NCBI GenBank assembly: GCA_016719885.1
Contig: JADJYF010000014.1
Coordinates: 138,111 to 202,110 of the forward strand
Source of the DNA: Pseudomonadota bacterium
GTDB lineage: Bacteria > Pseudomonadota > Gammaproteobacteria > Ga0077536
Direction of reading: 5' to 3'
Length of the DNA: 64,000 bases
The notes beneath the pieces were generated by a model. It was not told the DNA's origin and searched no databases. It worked only from the letters and a program-made list of their open reading frames with translations. Position 1 is the stretch's first letter. Each line of letters starts with the position of its first letter. The translations under genes were made by a program, and so were the position numbers. Below, piece by piece: positions 56,654 to 64,000 of the stretch.

Positions 56654-57528
56654 GCGTGCCCCGCCAACAGACGCAACCATCCCAGGCCGCGCGGATAGGT
56701 GCGCTGCACTCCAGCTTCGCGCGCGTCGACGGTATCAGCGATGGCGGCCCCCACCGTACGACGGCTGACGGTCGTCAAGCCGAGGCCGTAGGCTGCCATC
56801 AGCGACTTGTGGGCGAGGATGTTGACCAGGCGCGGCACACCGCGACTACCCTCGTACAGCGCGTCGAGTGCGCGCCGCTCAAACAAATCGCCGTCGCGAT
56901 AGCCGGCGACATGCAGTCGATGGGCGATGTATTTGTCCAATGCCGCCCGCCCGAGCGGCTGGAGTTCGTAGGCAAAGGTGATGCGCTGGCGCAGTTGCCG
57001 AATCGAGGGCTGGTTGGAGGTGGCTTCCAGCTCGGGCTGACCGAACAGCACCACCTGCAGCAGTTTGCGCTTCTCGGTTTCGAGGTTGGTCAGCAGGCGC
57101 AGGGTTTCCAGGGTCGCTACCGGCACCGCCTGGGCTTCGTCCATGCACAGCACCACTTGCCTGCCACCGGCATGCAAGGCGAGCAAGGCATCGGTCAGAC
57201 AGCGTGTGAGTTGATGCTGGGTGGCGCGCTTCGGGTAGATGACACCCAACTCATCGGCGAGCGAAAACAACAGGCTGGACGGCCGCAGATAAGGATTGGG
57301 CAGATAGGCGCTGGCGAACTCGTCACCGAGTTGCTTGAGCAGCGTGCGGCACAACATGGTCTTGCCAGTACCCACTTCGCCAATCACCTTCACGAATCCT
57401 TCGCCGGCACGCAACGACACCAACAACACGTTGAGCGCATCGTGATAGCCGTCACGGGTCATGAAAAACGCCGTGTCAGGCGTCAGGGTGAACGGCATTT
57501 CGTTCATTGCGAAATGTTGCAGATACAT
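56650..57528 (-). CDS. mshM: MSHA biogenesis AAA ATPase MshM (ExeA-like)
   Basis: This 292-residue protein has the ExeA/GspA-type start MYLQHFAMNEMPFTLTPDTA. Walker A is VIGEVGTGKTMLCRTLLKQL and Walker B is RQVVLCMDEAQAVPVATLET. The block LLQVVLFGQPELEATSNQPS is the sensor-1 region. It ends shortly after the AAA fold without a peptidoglycan-binding tail, as in MshM. Its family helps insert or organise the secretin. The stop overlaps the start of mshN. Confidence 0.92.
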   Translation of the reverse strand: MYLQHFAMNEMPFTLTPDTAFFMTRDGYHDALNVLLVSLRAGEGFVKVIGEVGTGKTMLCRTLLKQLGDEFASAYLPNPYLRPSSLLFSLADELGVIYPKRATQHQLTRCLTDALLALHAGGRQVVLCMDEAQAVPVATLETLRLLTNLETEKRKLLQVVLFGQPELEATSNQPSIRQLRQRITFAYELQPLGRAALDKYIAHRLHVAGYRDGDLFERRALDALYEGSRGVPRLVNILAHKSLMAAYGLGLTTVSRRTVGAAIADTVDAREAGVQRTYPRGLGWLRLLAGHA

Positions 57529-57561
57529 CTGTGCCCCTCCTGTGACTAACGAACTACGTGC

Positions 57562-59375
57562 TCAGGGCTGCGGGATGCCCAGCGTGCCGCCGACCTGCTT
57601 TTCAGCCATCTGGCGCGCAGCCTCGCCGAGCGAACCGAGTTCTTCATGCGCGTTGTTGAATGCGGCGGACCAGTCGCTGGGTGTATCGATGACCATGGGC
57701 CGCAGCAGGATCACCAACTCGCTCTTGCGCGTACTGCTCTGCTTGTGACGAAACAGCGCACCCACCATCGGCAGTTCTCCAAGCCCGGGCGTCTTGGCGT
57801 CCAGATCAGCGTCGCGGTTCTGCATGAGACCGCCTATCACCACCAACTGTCCGTTGAGCGCCTTCACGATCGAGTCGGATTCGCGCACGGTGCTGCGCGC
57901 CAACGGCAGCTTCTGAGATACGCCGCCGACCGTGATGTTCTTCTGCTGATCGGTCACCTCACTGACGCTCGGGTGGATGTGCAACATCACCTCACCGGCC
58001 TTGCTGATCTGGGGCGTCACATCGAGCGCGATGCCGGAAAGAAAGGCGTCAGTTCAATATTCGGCGTGGAGGTGGTCGACGTGCCGGTCACCGTGGTGGT
58101 GGACACATCGGTCACAAAGAATTCATCAGTACCGACCTTGATGACCGCTTTCTGGTTGTTCATGGTCGAAATGCGAGGGCTGGACAACACCTGCACGTTG
58201 CCCTGGGTTTTGAGCAATTCGAGAAAGGCACCGAAATCCTTGCCCTGCAGCGCGAGCGAGAACACGCCGCCAAAGCCCGATGCCGGCACCGCCATGCTCG
58301 CCAGATTGGGCAGCGAGAACTGCGCGCCGCGATTGTTGCTGGCCACGGTGGTGTCCGGGAACACGGTGCCACCGCCGGTATGGCCGAGGGTGAATTCGCC
58401 AATCACACTCGACCAGTTGATGCCTGACTGAAAACCGTCGGACAACTCGACTTCAAGAATTTTCGCCTCCAGCACCACCTGGCGCTGGGCAATCAACTGC
58501 GCCGCCGACAGAAAGGATTCCACCTCGCGCAGCTCGGTGGTCAGTGCACGCACCACAATCACGCCGGATTGCGAGTTGACCACCACACTGCGTCCATTGC
58601 CTTCACCGATGATGGCGGCAACCGAGGCCGACAGTTCCTGCCAGAACGAAGTCTCGGGCTGTCGCGTGGTGATTTGCGTGCCGACCGCGGAGCGACTGTT
58701 GTTGCTGCCGCGGCGATGCCCGTTGCTTTCTACCGGTTGGTCCTGGCCGTTCTGGGTTCCGCCCTGCGAGTCGTTGCGGTCTTCATCGTTGCCCCGCTGC
58801 AGCGTGCCGGCGCTGACGAAGGTTGAGGACGAACCACTGCGATTCATGTTCAGGTAGTTGATCGGATAGACGCGCGCCTCAAGGCGTGCCGGCATGATCT
58901 GAAATCCATAGGACGTGCGCTGGAACTCGTAGCCGTAAACGTCGCGGGCGGCGGCGATCACTTCCGGAATGGTGACGTTCTTGAGGCTCAGCGAGATTTT
59001 GCCGGCAACATCAGGATGCACGACCATGTTGTATGGCGTGCCATCGACCAGACTCATGAAGAACTGCCGCGCCGGCACTTCATTGACGGAAATTTCGAAG
59101 CGTTGCTCGGCGGGCGCGGTTGTGCCCGCCGCGTCGATTTTGAGGGTCGGCACCAGCGCGCGGCTGACTTCGTCCGGCACCGGTGGCGCGGGCGCCGTCG
59201 CAGCGGGCAGCGGCGCGCTGCGTGCCGCGTCGATGGAGGTCTGCATCGCGGTCAGATTGTCGGTGCGCGGCGGCGGATTCTGACAGCCGCTCAGCAGCAG
59301 CGCACACAAGGCCGGTACGAGGACACGCCGCTCAGCGGAGATGTTTGCGGACTTCAATGTCATGTTTGATCTCAT
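57562..59375 (-). pseudogene. mshL: MSHA secretin MshL, one frameshift
   Basis: This outer-membrane secretin is split by one missing base near 58037-58040. Its N-terminal half carries a lipoprotein signal (VLVPALCALLLSGCQNPPP). An STN domain follows (FEISVNEVPARQFFMSLVDG) and the secretin core (VVVNSQSGVIVVRALTTELR). It ends at NIELTPFF. Restoring the base gives SGIALDVTPQISKAGEVMLH and IHPSVSEVTDQQKN ... VIGGLMQN, the standard C-terminal beta domain. The corrected length is about 604 residues. The start at 59375 overlaps the end of mshK; a Met four codons later is also possible. Confidence 0.85.
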
Positions 59376-59706
59376 AGCTGTTAAGGCGGAGCACCAGCGG
59401 CCCCTTGCTTGTACTGATATCGACTTGTTGACTGCGGATCTTTCGCACTACCGCCTGGCCGATACGCCCGCCCTCGTAAACGAGTTCGTCATTGATGATG
59501 GCGTGGGAGCGTCGGCCGTCCAGTTTGATCGCGGACAGCGCATAACTTTGCTCGTCTTGCGGGGCGGAAACGGCTGTCGCCCCGGCGCCCGGCACGGCCA
59601 GTGGACGCATTGGGTCAACCAGTGGCTCGGGCTGCGGCGGCGTTTCACGCGGTGCGGCGACGGCGGCAGTGGAGAGAACGAACAGCATGAGGGCCCAGCA
59701 ACGCAT
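59332..59706 (-). CDS. mshK: MSHA biogenesis protein MshK-like
   Basis: This 124-residue exported protein has the signal MRCWALMLFVLSTAAVAAPR and the family motif VDPMRPL. A compact beta domain follows (ALSAIKLDGRRSHAIINDEL, GGRIGQAVVRKIRSQQVDIS). It corresponds to the PilP-like partner that links the inner-membrane complex to the secretin. It overlaps the mshL start. No frameshift is seen. Confidence 0.83.
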   Translation of the reverse strand: MRCWALMLFVLSTAAVAAPRETPPQPEPLVDPMRPLAVPGAGATAVSAPQDEQSYALSAIKLDGRRSHAIINDELVYEGGRIGQAVVRKIRSQQVDISTSKGPLVLRLNSYEIKHDIEVRKHLR

Positions 59707-59709
59707 CGG

Positions 59710-60387
59710 TCACACCCCAATCCAGTGGCGGCTCAGGCTGACCGTGTAGACCACAATCGCGCCTTCGGTGTTGGGATAGTCTTTGGTTTCGAGTTCGATG
59801 CGGTCCCAGAAAAATCCCCACGGCAAGGCTTCGAGAGCCCGCAGATAGGCGAGCGTGTCGAAATAACTGCCTTTGAAGCGAATGCGGATGCCATGCCGGT
59901 AGGCACCGGCCTGGCTTTTGTCGGTGTCGCCTGTTGGCGCGTCACCCGCTTGCGCTGCGGGCATAGCGATGGGTTCAGCGCCGAGCCCTTCCAGGGCCAC
60001 GAACTGCAGCTTGTCGAAGCGGCGCAGCACTGCGGACAGCACCTCGGCCATGCGCTCGCTCGGTACCATGTTGCCGATCTTGGCCTGGACGTCCTGGTCG
60101 AGGGTGGTGAGTTCAGAGCGTCGGCGCGCAATCGCGGCCTCTACCGTCGCATCGGGATTGTCGCGCGCCGCATTGACCACCGAATCGGCCAGCAAATGGG
60201 TCTCGCGCAGATTTTGACTCAAGGTCGCGACTTCCCCTTCGAGACGGGCGCGCTCGGCTTCTATCGGTCGCAGCAACAAGGCATCGCAGATCTTCAGCAA
60301 CACCAGCACCGTCGCACCCAGCAACAAGACGCGCTCATTGAGACTCAGGCTGTCGATGCGTTCCAGCCACGGCTTGAAATCAGCCAC
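59710..60387 (-). CDS. mshJ: MSHA biogenesis protein MshJ-like (PilO type)
   Basis: This 225-residue protein has a short cytoplasmic part, one membrane helix (SLNERVLLLGATVLVLLKIC), a coiled-coil stretch and a C-terminal ferredoxin-like part (GIRIRFKGSYFDTLAYLRAL, WDRIELETKDYPNTEGAIVV) typical of PilO/MshJ. The GTG at 60387 overlaps the corrected mshI2 stop. It forms the inner-membrane alignment complex with MshI and MshK. Confidence 0.83.
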   Translation of the reverse strand: MADFKPWLERIDSLSLNERVLLLGATVLVLLKICDALLLRPIEAERARLEGEVATLSQNLRETHLLADSVVNAARDNPDATVEAAIARRRSELTTLDQDVQAKIGNMVPSERMAEVLSAVLRRFDKLQFVALEGLGAEPIAMPAAQAGDAPTGDTDKSQAGAYRHGIRIRFKGSYFDTLAYLRALEALPWGFFWDRIELETKDYPNTEGAIVVYTVSLSRHWIGV

Positions 60388-60996
60388 GCTCGTCCTCCCG
60401 CTTGGCAATACCGTCGGTAGTCACCGAGAACTCGATGGCATGGTCATCGGCGGGGTCGTGCCGCAATTCAAAGCCGCTGAATGCCTTGCCGCCAAACACC
60501 GCCTCAGCCGCCAGACGCTGCACGAATTCGGGATCAAGGCCGGGCTGACGGCGCGGCCGTGTAGGCCGATCACACCGCCGTCGGCGATTTCGATATGCGT
60601 CAGCCACGTTCCGTCAACATGCTGACGTGAGAAGCCGAGTAGATAGGATGACAGCCCGGTGGTGTTGCCGAGCGCGCCGCCCTGCAGCGCGCCGGCCAGG
60701 GCTTGAACGCGACCGACCGCCGTTTCCACATCCACCAGTTCCTGCTGCAAAAGCGGGCTGCTGACGCGCACAGGATACTGCTGGCGCAATTGTTCGAGGC
60801 GCTGTTGCTCGCGCGCCTGGGTCGCCGACAATTGCGCGACCTCGGCGGCCAGGGTGTGGGTGCGCCAGTAGCCATAGCCGGCCATCGTCAGCAGGGCCAA
60901 CATCGAAGCGGTAACGATGGCGAGCAGGGTCAGCGCCGAAAATACCTTGCGCGGGTTGCGAAATACCGGTTGGAAAAGATTGATCTGCTGTTTCAC
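60380..60996 (-). pseudogene. MSHA biogenesis PilN-like protein (second mshI-type gene), one frameshift
   Basis: The frame starts at GTG 60996 (overlapping the mshI stop) as KQQINLFQPVFRNPRKVFSA and has one membrane helix (LLAIVTASMLALLTMAGYGY). A coiled coil and FSRQHVDGTWLTHIEIADGG follow. One base is missing near 60538. Corrected, the end is DPEFVQRLAAEAVFGGKAFS and GFELRHDPADDHAIEFSVTT, stopping at 60380 where the mshJ start overlaps. The length is about 205 residues, as for PilN-type proteins. Confidence 0.82.
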
Positions 60997-61934
60997 AGCG
61001 CCACCTCTTCGCGGCGCAGCGCGCTGCCGATGGCGAGCAGACAATGGGCCTGGGTGTTGCCATCCAGCGTCTCGTCAACGGCCAACATCTGGTTCAAGTC
61101 CATTTCACGCACCGCCACACCGAGTTGGCTCTGCAGGTAGGCGCGCGCCGCGCTGAGCGGCACGGTGCAGGGCGCCAGCACGATGGTCTGTATCGGATTC
61201 TGGCCAAAGTGCCGTTCGTAGTAATCCAGCGAGCGCTGAATCTCGATCACCAGACTGTCGAGCACGCCTTCATTGGCGGCGTCCACCGCCGGACCGGCAC
61301 CGAACAGGCGGGCTGTTCCGAAGTCCAAGCGCCGCGACAGATACAAGTCGCTCTGGCGGGTGATGGTCAAGATGCCGCGCTCGGCTTCGAGGGCGATTAC
61401 CGCAACGCCATGGGCATCTTCCGGCAGACGTTCGGCAAGATTGCGCAGCGCAAATTCAGGGATGTCGATCACCGCCAGGCTCAGCCCGCTGGCGGCGAAT
61501 TCATCGACCGCACGGCGGACGGCGGCGCTGCGCGCGGCCACGGCATAGACGCGATTGGAGCGGGCACCGGCGCTGCCGGGTACGTCGAAAATGTCGACCA
61601 CCGCATCACCGACGTGAAAATCCAGCAACTCGTTCAGACGCCAGCGCACTGCGGCGCGCATTTCAGCGGGCGGAACATCCGGCTGGTCGACCATCACCAG
61701 CGTGTACTCATCGTGATTGAGGGTGGTGACCGCACCAATGCCGCGAGCTTTGCGCTGCTGCGCGAGGCTGCTCAAGCCACGCAGTCCTTCCTCGCCCTGG
61801 ATATGCAGCGTCCACTGTAAGCGCGGCGGGGAGCCGACATCATGCTTGACCACGGCGGCACCCAGCCCTCCATGGGCCGCACACACGCCTAGCTGCAATG
61901 CTTTGTCGACTTTGCGATTGAACCAGCCCAACAC
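60993..61934 (-). CDS. mshI: MSHA biogenesis protein MshI (PilM-like)
   Basis: This 313-residue cytoplasmic protein has an actin-like PilM fold, with the start MLGWFNRKVDKALQLGVCAA and HVGDAVVDIFDVP. Also visible are VIDIPEFALRNLAERLPED and VIEIQRSLDYYERHFGQNPI. It anchors the inner-membrane alignment complex by interaction with the PilN-like protein encoded next. It is the first gene of the minus-strand pilus operon; its promoter should be in the preceding 330 bases. Confidence 0.86.
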   Translation of the reverse strand: MLGWFNRKVDKALQLGVCAAHGGLGAAVVKHDVGSPPRLQWTLHIQGEEGLRGLSSLAQQRKARGIGAVTTLNHDEYTLVMVDQPDVPPAEMRAAVRWRLNELLDFHVGDAVVDIFDVPGSAGARSNRVYAVAARSAAVRRAVDEFAASGLSLAVIDIPEFALRNLAERLPEDAHGVAVIALEAERGILTITRQSDLYLSRRLDFGTARLFGAGPAVDAANEGVLDSLVIEIQRSLDYYERHFGQNPIQTIVLAPCTVPLSAARAYLQSQLGVAVREMDLNQMLAVDETLDGNTQAHCLLAIGSALRREEVAL

Positions 61935-62263
61935 CCTGCCCCTCCATTGCGCGTGGTCTGATTCGGCCCCGCTCTAGGGTCCGCACGGACTGCGTGTTCT
62001 TTTTAGCGGCGGGCGGCGGCAGGGACTGAAGTGCGAGAGGGTGACGAAGAGTGAACGGTCGCGGACTCGTTGGTTTGGCCGCTGCGGACGGACGGTGACT
62101 GGAAGCGACCCACGGCTGACTACAGCACACTGGCGTTCGCACAATTCACGTTGCTCAACCCATCGCGCAAGGCGTGGCGCTAAAGTCCGGGCGCGGCGTC
62201 GAGCCCGACGGTGCATGGCAGAAGTTTGGATTCCCCTATCGGGGATCCGTAATCCCCCCGCTC
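61935..62263. other. Intergenic region before the MSHA operon
   Basis: These 329 bases separate mshI from the end of the hybrid kinase gene. No gene is supported. The hairpin GGATTCCCCTATCGGGGATC with a closing C (62228-62248) lies 15 bases after the kinase stop and could be a terminator or transcript-end structure, though there is no T run. The MSHA operon promoter is expected here, but no clear sigma-54 or sigma-70 elements were found. Confidence 0.5.
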
Positions 62264-64000
62264 TCAGGTCATAGATACCCGGTGAACTTTTGCGGCGCCG
62301 GTCGCCGAGTCCGGCAGTGATCCGGGCGGCTCGTCTGCCAGCAGGGCGTCGAGCCCGGCCAGCACCTGTGCCAACTGCGTATCCAAGACGGCGGCATGCT
62401 GCCTGATATCGCCTTCCTGCGCGCCACTCCTGCAGGCTTTTTCCAGCACGTCGGCCGCTTGCTGCACGCCTGTTGCCCCGACATTGGCGGCGACGCCTTT
62501 GAGCGAATGGGCGACCCGCGTTGCCGCTTCGAGGTCGCCGTTCGCGAGCGCGCCGGCAAAACGTTCGCCAAAGCCGCTCTGATTATCGCGGAAGCGCAGC
62601 AACAGGCGGCGATAGAAGTCCGGTTTGTCGCTTGCGATGGCCAGCCCTGCGTCCATGTCCAGACCCGGCAATTCTGGAAGCCCGCTGTGATGGCGGCGCG
62701 CGGGCTCAGACATCTCCGGCGCGATTGCCGCGTGCGACGTCTGTGCTGCAGATCCGGCCAAGAGTGTCGCGGGGCGTACCCAACGCACCAGCGCCGCGAA
62801 CAACGCCTTGCGATCGATGGGCTTGCCAAGGTGATCATTCATACCTGCTTCCAGCGCACGGTCGCGATCACCGCTCATCACGTTCGCGGTCAGGGCAATG
62901 ATCGGCATGTCGGCAAACTTCTGGATCTCGCGAATCTTGCGGGTGGCCGTGTAGCCGTCCATGACCGGCATCTGGCAATCCATAAGTACGCCGTCAAACG
63001 TCGCGTTATCAAGCCGCTCCAGGGCTCTGGCCCCGTGTTCCGCCAACACGACCTCAATGCCAGCATCACCCAACATTTCGGCGATGACTTCCTGATTGAT
63101 GTCGTTGTCTTCCACCACCAGCAGGCGCGCGCCCCGCAGCTGGTCAATGGCCGCCGAAAGCTGCTCTCCGCGCGAAGCGGCGCGGTCGCGCACCGCCGCG
63201 CGCTGGCCGGTGGCATGCAGTATTGTGTCAAGCAATGTCGAAGGTAGTACCGGTTTGCTCACCACGGCCGTCACCGGCACATCTTCGCCGGCTTCGCGTA
63301 CCACGTCGGTACTGCAACCCGTGACCATCACCACCGGCGGAGCCGGTCGGTCCGGGGAGCGACCGGCACGCATGCGTCGCACCGTTTCGAGTCCATCGAT
63401 GCCGGGCAGACTCCAATCCATCAGCACCACATCGTAATCTTCCTCTGCGCCCAGGCGTTCGAGTGCCTGTTCGCCACTCTCGACAATGTCGACCCCGTAA
63501 CCAAAGCCTTCGAGCATGTCACCGAGCACTTCGCGGGTGGTGATTACGTCGTCGACCACCAGTACGCGCAGCGCGCGAGGATATGTCGTGCGGCTGGCAG
63601 TACCCGCCTCCTGTCGTTCAAAACGCACCGTGAAGTGGAACACGCTGCCTGCGCCGACTGTACTGGTGAACCACATGGCGCCGCCCATCATCTCGACCAG
63701 CCGATTGGAAATGCTGAGCCCGAGTCCCGTCCCACCGTACTTGCGCGTGGTCGAGCTGTCGGCCTGGGTAAACGGCGTGAACAGTGATTCCTGTTGCTCC
63801 GCGGAGATGCCAATGCCGGTGTCGCTCACCGCGAAATGCATCGTCATCTCCTGCCCGGCATCCTCCATAATTTCTATCTTGACGGCGACATGCCCGCCTT
63901 GCTCAGTGAACTTGATGGCGTTGCTGCACAGGTTGGCCAGCACCTGGGTCAGACGCAGTGGGTCACCCCGCACCGCCATGGGCAAAGCATGCTGAAGGTC
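62264..64000 (-). CDS. Hybrid sensor histidine kinase / response regulator with Hpt domain (5' end outside window)
   Basis: At least 578 residues are visible and the N-terminal sensor part lies beyond base 64000. Domains in order: HATPase (LANLCSNAIKFTEQGGHVAV, SDTGIGISAEQ, GGTGLGLSISNRLVEMMGG), receiver 1 (LRVLVVDDVITTREVLGDML with DWSLPGIDG), receiver 2 (LLVVEDNDINQEVIAEMLGD with phospho-acceptor Asp in VLMDCQMPVMDG), and a C-terminal Hpt domain with the His in RVAHSLKGVAANVGATG. This is a BarA/ArcB-like phosphorelay. The partner regulator is not visible. It reads into the MSHA region but is separated by 330 bases. Confidence 0.93.
   Translation of the reverse strand, partial: DLQHALPMAVRGDPLRLTQVLANLCSNAIKFTEQGGHVAVKIEIMEDAGQEMTMHFAVSDTGIGISAEQQESLFTPFTQADSSTTRKYGGTGLGLSISNRLVEMMGGAMWFTSTVGAGSVFHFTVRFERQEAGTASRTTYPRALRVLVVDDVITTREVLGDMLEGFGYGVDIVESGEQALERLGAEEDYDVVLMDWSLPGIDGLETVRRMRAGRSPDRPAPPVVMVTGCSTDVVREAGEDVPVTAVVSKPVLPSTLLDTILHATGQRAAVRDRAASRGEQLSAAIDQLRGARLLVVEDNDINQEVIAEMLGDAGIEVVLAEHGARALERLDNATFDGVLMDCQMPVMDGYTATRKIREIQKFADMPIIALTANVMSGDRDRALEAGMNDHLGKPIDRKALFAALVRWVRPATLLAGSAAQTSHAAIAPEMSEPARRHHSGLPELPGLDMDAGLAIASDKPDFYRRLLLRFRDNQSGFGERFAGALANGDLEAATRVAHSLKGVAANVGATGVQQAADVLEKACRSGAQEGDIRQHAAVLDTQLAQVLAGLDALLADEPPGSLPDSATGAAKVHRVSMT

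Noticed and set aside
62228..62248. Hairpin after the hybrid kinase considered as a definite terminator
   Set aside because: The stem is good but interrupted by one base and has no T run; reported only within the intergenic entry.

Overview
This is a high-GC gammaproteobacterial chromosome segment. The signs are the glnA / DUF4124 gene / ntrB-ntrC order, the divergent tesA and ybbA-ybbP pair, the lptM-lysA pair, the rpsU-yqeY-dnaG-rpoD macromolecular-synthesis cluster followed by tRNA-Ile2(CAU), glyQ-glyS-gmhB-plsC, and a full MSHA-type type IV pilus locus. Several families (Slt70-type lytic transglycosylase, NDUFA9-like protein, class III cyclase with an FHA domain) fit an environmental, possibly uncultured, lineage. 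I cannot name the genus from sequence alone.

Layout. 1-7.5 kb: the end of a GldG-like ABC auxiliary gene, a DUF4340 gene, an orphan gene, glycyl-tRNA synthetase (glyQS), gmhB, plsC and hemB. 7.5-12.5 kb: the nitrogen-control block ntrC, ntrB, a DUF4124 gene and glnA, all on the minus strand. It has a good sigma-54 promoter and an NtrC-like site before glnA, and a second, almost identical site just before ntrB. 12.5-31 kb: lysA (frameshifted), lptM, trxA, rho, hinT, a Nudix gene, tesA, ybbAP, hemH, yjbQ, a nitroreductase, slt, an NDUFA9-like gene, cca, cyclase-FHA, msrA, a MidA-type methyltransferase and a pteridine reductase. 31-38.7 kb: a lipoprotein gene, folB, plsY, tsaD, rpsU, yqeY, dnaG, rpoD and tRNA-Ile2.

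38.7 to about 46.5 kb is accessory DNA starting at the 3' end of tRNA-Ile2. It holds a P4-type tyrosine integrase, an AlpA-like regulator, a CHC2 zinc-finger primase-like protein and a DUF3987/YfjI protein, which together look like a minimal satellite-type replication module. These are followed by a cupin gene and a PAS-PAS-GGDEF-EAL gene, both carrying frameshifts. No second copy of the tRNA end was found, so the right border is unknown. A 31-bp near-perfect inverted repeat links the interior and the 3' flank of the DUF3987 gene.

46.5-62 kb is the MSHA pilus locus. mshI, mshI2, mshJ, mshK, mshL, mshM, mshN, mshE, mshG, mshA, mshC, mshD, mshO and mshP are on the minus strand, with mshQ convergent. 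mshQ, mshC, mshN, mshL and mshI2 each need 1-2 single-base corrections, mostly at short homopolymers. The corrected frames read as normal family members, so either the assembly carries indel errors here or the locus is in very early decay. The window ends inside a hybrid histidine kinase with two receivers and an Hpt domain. I saw no rRNA, CRISPR array or insertion sequence.
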